Shown here: positions 22,136 through 33,003 of the stretch, piece by piece
How the letters are laid out: every line of letters starts with the position of its first letter
Position numbering within the stretch: position 1 is the first letter of the stretch
From: Candidatus Cloacimonadota bacterium
GTDB taxonomy: Bacteria; Muiribacteriota; UBA6191
DNA length: 53,992 nt
NCBI GenBank assembly: GCA_002402105.1
Contig: NVVD01000004.1
Coordinates: forward strand, 155,540-209,531
Direction of reading: 5' to 3'
Program-made: the position numbers and the translations under genes
The notes under the pieces: generated by a model
What the model saw: only the letters and a program-made list of their open reading frames with translations
The model's database searches: none
What the model was told of the DNA's origin: nothing

Positions 22136-23554
22136 CTAGAACTTTAAAGTAGTTTCAACAAAAGTAAACTCTGAGTCGAATGAATAAGTATTACCTGTTG
22201 TTTGGTTTGCAGTATTACTATAAAAGTCTCCTGAAGAAAATCTGTTATATCCAACAGTCATTTTCATGTCTTTAGAGTACTTATGAGTAAATTTAACATT
22301 CCACTCACTACCTAAATCATCTTCAAGATTACCAGCAGCACCTTGAGTTGCTACATAATTTTTCTTTCTATAATAAACTGCATCATTAACATCATTTAAC
22401 TCAAAATTATGAAAAGAAATTTTGTAACTATTTCTTTTGTTAATTTTTGACTCATAGTGAAAAATTAAATCATTGATGTTTTGTTGGTAGAATACATCAG
22501 CATATCCTAAGAAACCATGACGATTTGGATAAAGTGGTTGCCAACCTGAGTTACTTGCTCCAGCATCATTACCAGAGTAAGCATTATATTCAACACCAAT
22601 TGATCTTTTACTATGGTTTTCTTTGTCTTCACTAAGTGTATACATTGCTTTTGCAATTAACATGTCACCATCGTATCCAGTATTAACACCAGCAAGAGTA
22701 GCATCTCCATCTTGCCATGCGTATTCAGCGTTGAACTTCCATTTGTTTACACTTTTAGTATAATTTAAACCATAGGTTGATAGACGATCAGAATCTACAA
22801 GATTATTTGCTTGAGTATTTCTTTGATAAAGATATCCCATTAATTTACCGTCAAATACATCCTTCCAGTATAAATTAGCACCAAATAAGTCTCTTTCATC
22901 ACTAGTAGCTGGAACTGGTGCTACAAATGCTGTAGGATCACGATCAACTTTAAAGTAAAAAGCATCAAAGTCAAAATTACTTTTTGATCTATTTTTGAAT
23001 AAAACACCATCAAATACTTGACCAACTGAGTTCCAGTTTCTCCAACCAAGTACTCTACCACTACCAAACTTAGTCATCATTCGACCAAGTTTTACAGTGT
23101 TTTTCTTTTCATCATCTAAATGTAGGTTAAACCAAGCTTGGTGTAAATCAAAGCCTTTACTAGACTCTGTAGCAAGATTTCCGTCTCTTGAACCAAAAGT
23201 ATCTCTTTGCTGAAGTTGTAGAAACATATCGCCTCTATCAAAAGCTTTAGAAATTCCAAGTCTCATTCTATAATCTGTTTTTGTGTCACTATGGTCAGTG
23301 GTGTTTCCAGCTGGGGCATCATCTTCAAACATATTATATCGAAATCTAAGCTCTCCGTTAAATTTAAAACCTTGAGTATCACTTTTTATAGTTTTTGTCT
23401 CAGATTTTTCAATTTTTGATTGTAGCTTAAGCATTGCTTGTTGCATTTTTGCCATTTGCATTTTTAATGTTGAAAGCTCATCTCTAGTTGTAGAGTAAGC
23501 AAAAGTTAGTGAGTTAGCGATTAAAAAGCTGATCCCGAATTTACATAGTTTCAT
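22136..23554 (-). CDS. Outer-membrane porin, alginate-export/phosphate-porin type
   Basis: 472 residues from ATG 23552-23554, chosen because GGGAG lies 7 nt upstream; a start at 23572 lacks this and would shift the signal peptide. After the leader (FGISFLIANSLTFAYS) comes a short coiled coil (DELSTLKMQMAKMQQAML) typical of trimeric porins, and then a barrel with FNGELRFRYNMF, a GFDLHQAWFNLHLD strand and VKLGRMMTKFGSGRVLG, like alginate-export family barrels. The last residue is Phe. The binding-protein gene follows immediately, so a joint role in capture of phosphate or another anion is likely but not proved. Confidence 0.75.
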   Translation of the reverse strand: MKLCKFGISFLIANSLTFAYSTTRDELSTLKMQMAKMQQAMLKLQSKIEKSETKTIKSDTQGFKFNGELRFRYNMFEDDAPAGNTTDHSDTKTDYRMRLGISKAFDRGDMFLQLQQRDTFGSRDGNLATESSKGFDLHQAWFNLHLDDEKKNTVKLGRMMTKFGSGRVLGWRNWNSVGQVFDGVLFKNRSKSNFDFDAFYFKVDRDPTAFVAPVPATSDERDLFGANLYWKDVFDGKLMGYLYQRNTQANNLVDSDRLSTYGLNYTKSVNKWKFNAEYAWQDGDATLAGVNTGYDGDMLIAKAMYTLSEDKENHSKRSIGVEYNAYSGNDAGASNSGWQPLYPNRHGFLGYADVFYQQNINDLIFHYESKINKRNSYKISFHNFELNDVNDAVYYRKKNYVATQGAAGNLEDDLGSEWNVKFTHKYSKDMKMTVGYNRFSSGDFYSNTANQTTGNTYSFDSEFTFVETTLKF

Positions 23555-23916
23555 TGTATTCTCCCTATTCATAGTTGTTGTTGATTATTATAATAATAGA
23601 TAAAAAATAAATAGCAAACATTTTTTTGTTGTGAGTTACAAAACTTATACTAGAGTGTTTTTAATTGGTAACTCTATCTAAAACTCCTATAGATATTGAT
23701 TATAAAACTGTAGTGATGTTTTATTTAATGTCCTTTTGAAAATGCATTTAAAAAAATGAGATTGATTGTTGTAGATGTTTACTTTTTTTATCTGTAAGCT
23801 TTAAATAATAATCTCTATGATTAGATATTATTTGTTCAAACACAGAGTTGAGATTAACTTGAACTAAAGAGTATCTTAATATAAAATAATCTAAATATTA
23901 AAAAGAAGGAACAGTC
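23555..23916. other. Intergenic region between divergent porin and rhodanese genes
   Basis: 362 bp. It contains the porin leader, a 6-9-6 inverted repeat (TATCTA 23675-23680, TAGATA 23690-23695), a GTTCAA...TTGAAC repeat about 23834-23864, and the promoter listed separately. I looked for a PHO-box-like direct repeat before the porin gene and did not see a convincing one. No small gene was recognised. Confidence 0.4.
23859..23887 (+). promoter_or_regulatory. Probable sigma-70 promoter of the rhodanese gene
   Basis: TTGAAC (23859-23864) and TAAAAT (23882-23887) are separated by 17 bp, 30 bp before the start codon. Confidence 0.45.
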
Positions 23917-24702
23917 ATGTATTTTAAAAAAATAGTTTTCTTAGTATTAGCACCAATAATTTATTCACTATCTTACTCCAATGATTTTCCTTTGAGAAAA
24001 AAATATAGTGATTTAACACCAATCTCAACAAAACAGCTAATAAAAGATTATGATAAATCTGTTATTGTTGATGTTCGTTCAGAGTTTGAATATAAAGTAG
24101 TTCATATTCAAAAAGCAATTAATCTGCCCTTATCTAAAAGGTCTTTTTATTCTAAAATGAAAAAAAAAATGTTAAAGAATCCAAATGTACCATTTGTTTT
24201 TTATTGTAATGGGATAACTTGTTCAAAAAGTTATAAAGCAACCCAAAAACTACATGATAAAGGTCATAAAAATATTTTTGTTTATGATGCAGGAGTTTTT
24301 GCTTGGGTTAAAAAAAATCCCAAAAAATCTTTTTTACTTGGTGATTCTCCAGTTGATACTTCAAAGCTAATTGCTAAAAAAGATTTTCAATCTAAAATGT
24401 TAGCTTTTAATGACTTTGATAAAGGTGCATCATTAAAAGAGTCACTATTAATTGATATTCGTGATAAATTTCAAATTAAATTTATTCCTAAGTTTAAATT
24501 TAAAAATAAAATTAAAACAATTACTTTGACTAAATTGCAAAAAGTTCTTAAAAGTGGTTACTTAAAAAAAGAAAAAACTTTGTACATCTATGATGCTGTA
24601 GGAAAACAAGTTAGATGGTTACAATATTATTTAGAGAAATACGCTTATAAAAACTACTTTTTTTTAAAGGGCGGAGTAAACTCTGTAAAAAAGAATAAAT
24701 AA
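23917..24702 (+). CDS. Exported protein with active and degenerate rhodanese domains
   Basis: 261 residues with a signal peptide (IVFLVLAPIIYSLSYS). Domain 1 (about 36-135) has the rhodanese fold with VDVRSEFEYKVVHI and an active-site loop CNGITC, where Cys97 is the likely sulfur-carrying cysteine and Cys102 a second cysteine. Domain 2 (about 150-258) keeps LLIDIRDKFQIKFIP and the fold's ending, but its catalytic loop reads YDAVGKQ, with Asp in place of Cys, so it is probably inactive. Tandem rhodaneses with one dead domain are common. A periplasmic sulfur-transfer or redox role is likely. An AAGGAA site precedes the start. Confidence 0.8.
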   Translation: MYFKKIVFLVLAPIIYSLSYSNDFPLRKKYSDLTPISTKQLIKDYDKSVIVDVRSEFEYKVVHIQKAINLPLSKRSFYSKMKKKMLKNPNVPFVFYCNGITCSKSYKATQKLHDKGHKNIFVYDAGVFAWVKKNPKKSFLLGDSPVDTSKLIAKKDFQSKMLAFNDFDKGASLKESLLIDIRDKFQIKFIPKFKFKNKIKTITLTKLQKVLKSGYLKKEKTLYIYDAVGKQVRWLQYYLEKYAYKNYFFLKGGVNSVKKNK

Positions 24703-24794
24703 TTCATTTGCTATGGTGCTTTTAAATGTATTTGGTATATGTTTAAAACAAAAAAACTATTTATGCTCAAGTACAAAAAAGTGTCAGGAAAACT

Positions 24795-27700
24795 ATGAAA
24801 TTGTCAGATAAATTAGGGTTATCCCATTTAATAATGGGAGTTTTCCCAGTAGTAATAGTGGGAGTTTTATTTTATTTTTTAATGATATCAACTTTGACAA
24901 AAAATACTTACAGAGATTTAAGTGCACGAAATGATATTAAAAAAGAGCAAGTTAAAGATTTTTTTGAGAATAAAAGAAGAGATATAGAAGGTTTATCTGA
25001 TGTTGTAACAACTTTAAAAGATGAAGCTTTTTCAAAAATTAATATTTCTATTAAAAATAAGCAAGTTGCAGTCAATAACTACCTTAGAACTATTGAAAAT
25101 GAAGTTATGGTCGCAGCAGAAAATAAAATGAATATTGATGCAATGAAAGACTTTTTAAATGCTTTTGATGCGTATGATGTTTCAGTTGAAAAAGAAAAAC
25201 TATCAAAATATTATAAAGAAAATTACTTTCCAAAAATTTTAAAAGTAACGGATGAAGAGATTGAAAAAGACTTATTACTAGAAAACTTGAATGATAAATC
25301 TTATGCTCTTCAAACTTTATATCTTTTAGAGTCTGGTGATGACAATACCGAGTCCTTGTACTCTAAAGTTCATCAAAAATATGCTTATATAATAGAGTCT
25401 TATTCAGAAAAATTAGAATATGAAAATATATTTTTTATAGAGGCCAAATCAGGTAATATTGTTTATTCAATGCTAAAAAACCCTGACTTTGCAACATCTT
25501 TAACAGATGGGCCATATTCAGAAACAAACCTAGCGGAGTTGTTTGAAGAAGTAAATGAATTAGATCAGGGTGAGGTATCGTTTATTGATTTTAACACATA
25601 TCTTCCAATTAATAATAAACCAGCTGGTTTTGTTGCAAGTCCAATTTTTGAGGGAGAAAAAAGACTTGGAGTTTTAGTTTTTCAAATATTAATTGATAAA
25701 TTTAGTGAATTAGTGGGAGAGCGTGAAGGGCTTGGAGAAACGGGAGAAACCTATTTAGTTGGCTCAAATAAACTAATGCGCTCTGAGTCTTTATTTGATA
25801 AAGAAAATAAAAATATAATAAACTCTTTTTTAAAGCCAGAAAAAGAGGCTATAGAAACTCTTTCTGTAGAGGCAGCTTTAATGGGAATAGAAGGAACTGA
25901 AATTGTTAGAAACTATGTAGATGGTTTAGTTCTTTCAGTATATTCATCTATTGCATTTGGTGAAGAAAATTGGGCAATTATCTCAGAAATGAGTGTTAAT
26001 GAAGCTTTTATCCCAAAACTGGGAACAGATGGTTTAGTAAAAAATAAAAAATGGGAAAATGATTTTTTTAGTAAATATGTACAAGATAAAAATTACGAAG
26101 ATTTATTTTTGATTAATACAAAAGGATATTGTTTTTATAGTGTAGATAAAAAAGAGGACTATCAAACAAATTTATTAAAAGGAAAGTTTAAAAATAGTGG
26201 TTTAGCAAAAGTTGTAAGAGATATTATAGAAAAAGAAAAAAGATTTTCTTTTGCTGACTTTTCGTCTTATGTACCAAGTAAAAATAAGCCAAGTTCTTTT
26301 ATTGGGGTTCCAATTGAATCAGATGGAGAGCTAACAATGGTTTTGGTTCTTCAAATTTCATCTAAAAGCTTAAATGATTTAGTACAAAAAGGCTCAAACA
26401 AAGAAGAAAGCTTAGAGTCCTATTTAGTTGGGCCAGATAATCATTTAAGATCAAGTTCTTTTTTAAATGAAGACTACACTTTAAATAGCTCTTTTAATTT
26501 AGATAAAACAATAATAACTCAGGCTATTAAATCTTCACAAAAAACAACAGAAGCAAAATTTAAACTAAAAGATACGCAAGTGATTAAAAATTATAAAGGA
26601 GATGAGGTTTTATCTTCTTGGGATGTGATAGATGTATTTTCGACTCAATGGACAATTATTACAGAAAAAGATAAGAAAAAATCTTTATCCATTTTAGATT
26701 CAATTAAAGATGAGTTATCTACTGTTGTTGTGAGCGTTTTATTTTTGATTGGTGTGATTTTGTATTTTATTATTTCAAATGTAAAGTCTAGTGTAATTAC
26801 ACCTATTTTGGACACTGTAAGTTTTGCTCAAAATATTTCAAAAGGAAACCTGAGTAAAACAATGAAGGTTTCAACAGAAGATGAGTTTTTTGATTTGGCA
26901 GAATCTTTAAATGAAATGTCGAAGTTTTTATCTGTTAGGCTATCAATTATTGATAATGCTCCATCAAATATTTTATGTGCAAAACCAAATGGAGATTTAT
27001 GGTATATAAATCCACAAGCACAAAAGTCATTATTAAAAATGGGGTTAAAAATAGAAAATAATTTTTTAGTAGAGAAATCTCTTTTTAGCTTAGACTATAG
27101 TTTATCAAATCTAAAGAACATTATTAAAGATGAAAAAAATCTACCTTATGAAGATATAATTGACTTCAAGGGTGAGAAATTAGAAGTTTTAGTCTCTGCT
27201 ATTATTAGTTCTACTGGTGATTATATCGGGCCGATGCTGACCTATACTGTAATCAGTGAGAAGCTAAAAGCAGAAGCAGATAAATTAATAAATGATAGAA
27301 AAATGGCGAAAATTGCAGCTATGACTCATAACGCTCCTGTCAATATTATAACAGAAGATTTAGAAGGTATTGTTACATATATGAATCCAGCATCGATTGA
27401 AAATTTATCTAAGCTACAAAGTGGTTTAACCAGATCCATTTCAGAAATTGTTGGTTCAAATTATAATATCTTTGATAAAGATCCTTCTTTTCAAAAAGCT
27501 ATGATTCAAGATGTAAAAAACTTACCATATAGTTGTGAAATCAAATTTCTAGAAGAAACCCTGAGTCTTAAAGTAAGTGCAATCTTAGATAATAAAGGTA
27601 TCTTTATGGGGCCTATGATTGCTTGGGAAATCATTACTGATGAAGTGAATCAAAAAATACGTGAACATGAAATGAATGAACATATGAGTTCAGTATTAGA

Positions 27701-28484
27701 TAGTGTCAATACTACATCATTAGATTTAAAAAATAGCAGTACTAGTTTATTAAGTATTTCAGGAGCAATGACAATTACATCTCAAGAAACAGCAGAACTA
27801 GCTATCCATGTGGCTTCAGACTCTGAAGAAATGACAGATAACATTCAATCAATAGCTGTAGCCTCAGAAGAGATGTTAGCTGCAATTTCAGAGATTTCAA
27901 AATCAGCTCACGTTTCATCTGAAATTGTTTCAACAGCAGTTAGTTTAACAAATCAAACGAATGAAGATATTGAGCACTTAAGTATTAGCTCCAAAGAAAT
28001 TGGAGATATCATAAAAATAATTACTACGATTGCAGATCAAACAAATTTACTGGCTTTAAATGCTACTATTGAGGCTGCTAGAGCAGGCGAAGCTGGTAAA
28101 GGCTTTGGAGTTGTTGCAAATGAAGTAAAAGAACTTGCAAATCAAACAGCACAAGCAACAGAAAAAATATCAGAGCAAGTATCCTCTATCCAATCAGACA
28201 CTTCAAAAGTAGTTAAAGGTATTAATGCATTTAAAGAAAAAATAGATGAAATTAGTTTTGCCCAAGTTTCTATTGCCGGAGCAGTAGAAGAGCAATCAGC
28301 TACGGTTCAAGAAATTGCTCAAAACGTAAATGTAGCAGCAGAGAAATCAAGTCAAATTTCTAAGGCAATAAATATGGTGGCAAAATCAGTAGAAGATAAT
28401 AGTAAAGGGGTTTTAAAAATATCTGAAACATCAAATAATTTATCAAGTTTTTCAGATACTTTAAGCACTTTACTTAATAAATAA
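24795..28484 (+). CDS. Giant methyl-accepting chemotaxis protein with tandem-duplicated sensor and two PAS domains
   Basis: 1229 residues, about twice the usual size. Transmembrane helix 1 lies at 13-34 and helix 2 near 639-660. Between them are two sensor units, about 195-400 and 430-620, each with [16 protein letters not shown]-type ([10 protein letters not shown] / [10 protein letters not shown]) and YLVG-x3-LRS segments, so the sensor arose by duplication. After helix 2 come a HAMP domain (about 663-715), two PAS-like domains (717-820 and 837-948, each starting [15 protein letters not shown]) and the MCP signalling helix hairpin with its tip in [20 protein letters not shown]. No CheB/R pentapeptide is seen. 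It senses a periplasmic ligand, and possibly a cytosolic cue through PAS. No che genes are nearby. A GTCAGGAAA site precedes the start. Confidence 0.9.
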   Translation: MKLSDKLGLSHLIMGVFPVVIVGVLFYFLMISTLTKNTYRDLSARNDIKKEQVKDFFENKRRDIEGLSDVVTTLKDEAFSKINISIKNKQVAVNNYLRTIENEVMVAAENKMNIDAMKDFLNAFDAYDVSVEKEKLSKYYKENYFPKILKVTDEEIEKDLLLENLNDKSYALQTLYLLESGDDNTESLYSKVHQKYAYIIESYSEKLEYENIFFIEAKSGNIVYSMLKNPDFATSLTDGPYSETNLAELFEEVNELDQGEVSFIDFNTYLPINNKPAGFVASPIFEGEKRLGVLVFQILIDKFSELVGEREGLGETGETYLVGSNKLMRSESLFDKENKNIINSFLKPEKEAIETLSVEAALMGIEGTEIVRNYVDGLVLSVYSSIAFGEENWAIISEMSVNEAFIPKLGTDGLVKNKKWENDFFSKYVQDKNYEDLFLINTKGYCFYSVDKKEDYQTNLLKGKFKNSGLAKVVRDIIEKEKRFSFADFSSYVPSKNKPSSFIGVPIESDGELTMVLVLQISSKSLNDLVQKGSNKEESLESYLVGPDNHLRSSSFLNEDYTLNSSFNLDKTIITQAIKSSQKTTEAKFKLKDTQVIKNYKGDEVLSSWDVIDVFSTQWTIITEKDKKKSLSILDSIKDELSTVVVSVLFLIGVILYFIISNVKSSVITPILDTVSFAQNISKGNLSKTMKVSTEDEFFDLAESLNEMSKFLSVRLSIIDNAPSNILCAKPNGDLWYINPQAQKSLLKMGLKIENNFLVEKSLFSLDYSLSNLKNIIKDEKNLPYEDIIDFKGEKLEVLVSAIISSTGDYIGPMLTYTVISEKLKAEADKLINDRKMAKIAAMTHNAPVNIITEDLEGIVTYMNPASIENLSKLQSGLTRSISEIVGSNYNIFDKDPSFQKAMIQDVKNLPYSCEIKFLEETLSLKVSAILDNKGIFMGPMIAWEIITDEVNQKIREHEMNEHMSSVLDSVNTTSLDLKNSSTSLLSISGAMTITSQETAELAIHVASDSEEMTDNIQSIAVASEEMLAAISEISKSAHVSSEIVSTAVSLTNQTNEDIEHLSISSKEIGDIIKIITTIADQTNLLALNATIEAARAGEAGKGFGVVANEVKELANQTAQATEKISEQVSSIQSDTSKVVKGINAFKEKIDEISFAQVSIAGAVEEQSATVQEIAQNVNVAAEKSSQISKAINMVAKSVEDNSKGVLKISETSNNLSSFSDTLSTLLNK

Positions 28485-28609
28485 AGTATTACCTCTTTGT
28501 GGTAAATTAGCTTTAACAACAGAACCTTTATTTCTAATAGAGTGGGATAAAAATCCTTTAAAATAGATTCTTTTGAAAAAGAAATGCCTAACTTTAAAAA
28601 GGATATAAA

Positions 28610-29224
28610 ATGGGTAAGAATATTGATGATCTTATTCAAAAAAGAAGATCTATTCGAGTTTACAAAGATATAGAGGTTGATGATGATATATTAGAGTCTC
28701 TTGTTTCTGCGGCTTCTTTTGCTCCATCTAATAGTAATAGGCAAGGCTACTACTTTACCTTTATTAAAAATAAAGCAATGATTTTAGATCTTGCTAATCT
28801 TGTTGAAGCTATGGTAGACAGTAAAAAAGAAGTTTTACAAAAAAGACATCCATACTTTTTTGAATATGCAAAAAACTTTGTGCATTTTCGTGGAGCTCCT
28901 GTACTCATGATTAGTTATTACACAAAGCCTCCTAGCTTTTCAATGCAAATATTTAAAGAGTATGGTTGTCAAAGTATAGTATCTGGAGATGTTTTTAGTA
29001 TAGGCTTAGCTATTCAAAATATGCTTTTAAAAGCTACGGACTTAGGGCTAGGTAGTTGTGTTATGTCGGGGCCTCTAATTGCAGAAGATGATATTAAATT
29101 ATATTTAAAAACGCCTTCTAGATATGGGCTTGGGCCAATGGTATGTTTTGGCTATGCTAATGAGGATTTGAAACGACCGAGACGAAAAAACTTTAAAAAA
29201 CGGTTTGAAATTATTGATGAATAA
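28610..29224 (+). CDS. Nitroreductase-family flavoprotein
   Basis: 204 residues. It begins with the FMN-binding RRSIRVYK motif of oxygen-insensitive nitroreductases, followed by AASFAPSNSNRQ and, later, LGLGSCVMSGP and a GYANED end. The enzyme reduces nitro, quinone or similar substrates with NAD(P)H and FMN; the natural substrate is unknown. Slightly longer insertions occur around 85-120. AAAAAGGATA precedes the start. It is convergent with the next gene, 18 bp away. Confidence 0.85.
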   Translation: MGKNIDDLIQKRRSIRVYKDIEVDDDILESLVSAASFAPSNSNRQGYYFTFIKNKAMILDLANLVEAMVDSKKEVLQKRHPYFFEYAKNFVHFRGAPVLMISYYTKPPSFSMQIFKEYGCQSIVSGDVFSIGLAIQNMLLKATDLGLGSCVMSGPLIAEDDIKLYLKTPSRYGLGPMVCFGYANEDLKRPRRKNFKKRFEIIDE

Positions 29225-29242
29225 AGCCTTGGGATCTAAACT

Positions 29243-29887
29243 TTAAGGTGCAAAAGGCTGTAATGAGCTCTGAAAATATCTATATTTATTTTTTTCTTGA
29301 GAATGAAACTTTGAGGCGACTCTTAAGGACATTCCATCGTTAGATTTCATAATCTTAGGTATTTTATCAATGAGTTGTGGGTTACGAATACACGGTGACT
29401 TTAAACAATAATTTAAAATCAAGACGGTGTCGCTTCGATTTTTTGCTATTTTTGGTAAAAACTTTAAAAGGTCTTTTTCTTTATTAATAATAAAACGACT
29501 TTCTCTTGAAAACTTGATGCCTGTTTTTAGATGTTGGTCAAAAAACTTAAGTGTTTGGGTTACTCCCATATTATATTTAGTGACTCTATCTTGTTTTTGA
29601 TTGTATTGATATTGAATTATAAAGCGACTTTTGAAAGTGAAAAAACGACTTTCTTTTTCTAGTGATTTGAGTAGGTCTGTAAAAAAAGTATCCTCTTTTT
29701 TTATATAATAAAAGCCGTGTACTAGTCTAATTTCATTATGAAGATATTTTAAATCTCTTGGGTTTCTTTTTTGATGATTGATTAAAAAGAGCAGATGGGC
29801 TTTTAATTGACCAACACTATAGATATACTTTCTAGTAGATGCATGAAGTGATTGAGCAATTAAAAAAAATAAAATAAGTTTTTTCAT
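29243..29887 (-). CDS. Uncharacterised secreted protein
   Basis: 214 residues with a clear signal peptide (MKKLILFFLIAQSLHAS). The mature part is basic and aromatic-rich and holds two cysteines close together (YCLKSPC near 165-171) that may form a disulfide. I recognise no domain. It is a single gene on the minus strand, with a 212-bp spacer upstream that it shares with the HEAT-repeat gene. Confidence 0.5.
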   Translation of the reverse strand: MKKLILFFLIAQSLHASTRKYIYSVGQLKAHLLFLINHQKRNPRDLKYLHNEIRLVHGFYYIKKEDTFFTDLLKSLEKESRFFTFKSRFIIQYQYNQKQDRVTKYNMGVTQTLKFFDQHLKTGIKFSRESRFIINKEKDLLKFLPKIAKNRSDTVLILNYCLKSPCIRNPQLIDKIPKIMKSNDGMSLRVASKFHSQEKNKYRYFQSSLQPFAP

Positions 29888-30099
29888 AAGATAGTTTTCG
29901 TCTCAATATATATTTTTTCTAATGTATAGTTGATATCTAGTTAATTTGTCTATCAAATTAGAGTGTATTTCATAAATAAATGAATATCTTTTATTAAAAT
30001 AACTTAAGAGGGCTTTTTCAGTAGTGATAAAAAAAACTTCATGGTCGATATAATTTAAAAAATAGAGAGTAAATAGACTTAGCTACAAAGTGGTATGAG

Positions 30100-32919
30100 A
30101 TGATTCCTGAATTAGATATATTGTTAATACAATTGCAAGACGGTAGAGATAACGTAAGAATAGAAGCAGTTAGAACATTGGTTAAATATCCCAATAAACT
30201 AGCTAAGAGTACTTTATTGAAAAACTTAAATGACTCAAACTCTGATGTTCGTTACTACTCTGTTTTGGCTCTCTCTACTTTAATGGATAGCTCTGTTTCT
30301 CAGGCTTTGATAGAAATGGTTCATGACTCTAGCCGATTAGTTCGGTTAGTGGTTCTTAAAGAGCTAGGGAAAAACCCTTCGAGTGCTATTTATGAATCTA
30401 TGGTTGATGCATTAGCTGATATTGATGAAGATGTGAGGTCATTAGCAGCAGACTCACTATCTCGTTTTCCAGATCGTTTTATTGCACAAATATTAAATGA
30501 GTTTAGTTCAAGTAGTTGGATTAAAAGAAATCAAATATTTAAAACTATATCACTTATGGGGATTCGTGCTCATGATCCTGTTAGAAAGCTTTTAAAAAGA
30601 GATGACTTACACCGTGAGCAATATTATTGGTTGATTAAATTAGTGGGAGAATTTCGTTTAAAAGATCAAAGTCGTATTTTATTAACCTTCTTAAAATCTC
30701 AAGATGATGAGGTATTAATCATTACCCTAGAAACATTAGGTTCTTTAGGTTTTTTAGAAATAATACCTGACTTAATTAAGTTTTTAGATCACCCTATTGA
30801 TAGGGTTCGCGAGGCTTGTATAAAGGCTTTAAGCTCTCATGGAGAGTACGCAGTCTCCTTTTTAATGGATAAACTGTCAAATGAATCTAGAGTGATTAGG
30901 TTGTCAGCCTCAAGAACCTTAGAAAATATTGGAGATATGGCAATTGCTCCACTTTTAGACAAGTTTTACGATCGTGACAAAGAGGGTAGATTTTGGATTT
31001 TAGATGCTTTGAAAAAGCTTAAAGTACCTATGGTAAAAAGTATTTTTACTTCATTATGTAACGATGATGATTATGATATTCAAATGTTAAGTATATCGGC
31101 TTTATCCGAATTTGAATGGGATGATGAAATATTAGATGTTTTATTTCAATTGTTATCAAATGAAGAATGGAAAATAAGAAGTGAAGCAGCTCGAACTTTA
31201 GCTAGTTATAAATCAATTCCAAATGATTATTTTATTCAGCAATTACAAATAGGTGATGTAAATATAAAGTATTGGATGATTAAAACTATTGAAATGAAGC
31301 AAGATTATACATACCTTCCAATTTTACTTGAGGTTTTTAATGCTAGTGATTGGAATTTAAAGATGTGTGCATCTGATGCTATTCAAAAATTTCAAAGTAA
31401 GCCAAGTGAAATATTTTTAGATCCACTTAGAGGTATTGATGAAAATATAAAATATTGGGTTTCTCGTTCATTAATTGGTGACTTATCTTCTGTTTATATT
31501 GAGCCAATGCTTTTATGTTTAGATTCGACTCAATCAGGTATTAGAGAGAATGCTTATTCTTTTTTTGAGGCAATGGGAGTTAAATCTATTCCATATCTGA
31601 GACAAGCATTTACAGAAATTCGCTCAAGAGTTGTATATACGTCTATAGCTGATTTATTAGCAGGAATGAAAGCAAATGCTTTTGATGAAGTTTTATCATT
31701 ATTTAGAAGTAGTGAAAAAGACGAGGTTTATTGGGGTTCTGTAATAGCTCAAAAAATGGGTGTTAAAATTTTACCTGAGCTTCATAGTTTGCTTGAGAGT
31801 CAAGATTGGAAAGTCCGTTTAAACGCTTTACAGGCTATAGAAAAAATAGCGAGTAAGGATTCGATTCCTATTTTATTAGAGCTACTTGAAGATGAGTACT
31901 TTTCTATTAGAAAATTAGCTGTAAATTGTTTAGGACAAATTAAAGATATTTCAGTTTCTTCTCCCTTAGAACATTTAATGGAAGTAGATGATATTGAAAT
32001 GAGGTTACTTGTTATTAGGGCTCTTGGAAATATCTGTTCGATCGAGTCTGATGATTTACTGATTCATAGTTTAAGAGATGAAAACTGGTTGATTCAGCGT
32101 GAATGCCTACGTGCTATGGGTAAAATTAGAAGTGATAAATTTTTAGTTCCCTTAAGAGACTATATTAAAATTGTTAGTGAAAACTTAAAAGAAGAGCTGA
32201 TTGAAAATATTGGATATTTTAGAAATGCTTCATTTGAAGATATTTTGAGTATTTGGCTGAATGAAGAAGATGAATCTTTATTACAAAAAGTAATTATTGC
32301 TATTTCAGCCCTACCAAAATTTAATGATTATGAAAAACTATGTACTTTGCTCAAACATGAAAACTGGTCTGTAAAAAAAGAAGCCATTGTTGCTCTTGGT
32401 AGATTAAGAGTAAAATACTCTGTTAAAGAACTAAAACAAAGTCTCCAAAAAAGTGATTCTATACTAAGGGTGCATATAAAAGAGTCTTTAAAAAATATAT
32501 TAGGTGATGAAACCTGGAAAAATCTTTTAGCAGAGTATGTGGATAGCTCAAGATTAGAGCAGGCCGAAAAGTTTTTTAAAGATGCTAAAACTTTTGCTCA
32601 AAATAAAAAGTGGAAAGAAGTTATCTCTTCTTTAACAAAAGCAAAAGCATTATCAGATCAGATTAAATATTTAAATTTACAAGCTAAAGCTTATGCCGAA
32701 TTGCAAGATTATAAAAAAGCAGAAGAAATATTTTTAATTATTTTACAAAAAAAACCTGGAGATATTCGTATTTTTTCAAATTTGGCTATGTTGCATTTTG
32801 TGCAAAAAAACTATACTAGAGTAGAAGCAATTTTTGAGAAATTAGAGGCAAAAGAGTCCTTACCAAAAGAAGTCATTCAATTAATTGAAAAAGTTCGTTT
32901 GAAAATAAAAGCTAAATAG
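30100..32919 (+). CDS. HEAT-repeat protein with C-terminal TPRs
   Basis: 939 residues. Around 20 degenerate HEAT units of about 31 residues fill residues 1-800, recognisable by repeated 'D-x-VR-x-A-x2-ALS' helices (DVRYYSVLALSTL, DEDVRSLAADSLSRF, WKIRSEAARTLASY, WLIQRECLRAMGKI). The last 130 residues contain two or three TPR units (KKAEEIFLIILQKKPGDIRI and following). No signal peptide or catalytic motif. Such all-helical solenoids are scaffolds; because phycocyanobilin-lyase-type E-Z HEATs show the same spacing, a lyase role is not excluded. It may lead an operon with the membrane protein and esterase, though a promoter lies before the former. Confidence 0.8.
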   Translation: MIPELDILLIQLQDGRDNVRIEAVRTLVKYPNKLAKSTLLKNLNDSNSDVRYYSVLALSTLMDSSVSQALIEMVHDSSRLVRLVVLKELGKNPSSAIYESMVDALADIDEDVRSLAADSLSRFPDRFIAQILNEFSSSSWIKRNQIFKTISLMGIRAHDPVRKLLKRDDLHREQYYWLIKLVGEFRLKDQSRILLTFLKSQDDEVLIITLETLGSLGFLEIIPDLIKFLDHPIDRVREACIKALSSHGEYAVSFLMDKLSNESRVIRLSASRTLENIGDMAIAPLLDKFYDRDKEGRFWILDALKKLKVPMVKSIFTSLCNDDDYDIQMLSISALSEFEWDDEILDVLFQLLSNEEWKIRSEAARTLASYKSIPNDYFIQQLQIGDVNIKYWMIKTIEMKQDYTYLPILLEVFNASDWNLKMCASDAIQKFQSKPSEIFLDPLRGIDENIKYWVSRSLIGDLSSVYIEPMLLCLDSTQSGIRENAYSFFEAMGVKSIPYLRQAFTEIRSRVVYTSIADLLAGMKANAFDEVLSLFRSSEKDEVYWGSVIAQKMGVKILPELHSLLESQDWKVRLNALQAIEKIASKDSIPILLELLEDEYFSIRKLAVNCLGQIKDISVSSPLEHLMEVDDIEMRLLVIRALGNICSIESDDLLIHSLRDENWLIQRECLRAMGKIRSDKFLVPLRDYIKIVSENLKEELIENIGYFRNASFEDILSIWLNEEDESLLQKVIIAISALPKFNDYEKLCTLLKHENWSVKKEAIVALGRLRVKYSVKELKQSLQKSDSILRVHIKESLKNILGDETWKNLLAEYVDSSRLEQAEKFFKDAKTFAQNKKWKEVISSLTKAKALSDQIKYLNLQAKAYAELQDYKKAEEIFLIILQKKPGDIRIFSNLAMLHFVQKNYTRVEAIFEKLEAKESLPKEVIQLIEKVRLKIKAK

Positions 32920-32945
32920 TTTTTTAAGCTAGAATAATATTCCCA

Positions 32946-32975
32946 TTGTTTTTTTATCATCTAAACAAGTATAAT
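32946..32975 (+). promoter_or_regulatory. Probable promoter of the membrane-protein gene at 33004
   Basis: TTGTTT (32946-32951) and a consensus TATAAT (32970-32975) with an 18-bp spacer, 28 bp before the start codon. Confidence 0.5.
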
Positions 32976-33003
32976 GTAGTATCTGAATATAAAGGAAGAA
33001 AAA

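Noticed and set aside
21807-22139. 110-codon plus-strand frame opposite the phosphate-binding protein gene
   Set aside because: Antisense to a clear PstS-like domain, with composition typical of a shadow.
23573-23700. PHO-box upstream of the porin gene
   Set aside because: No convincing CTGTCAT-type direct repeat with 11-bp spacing.
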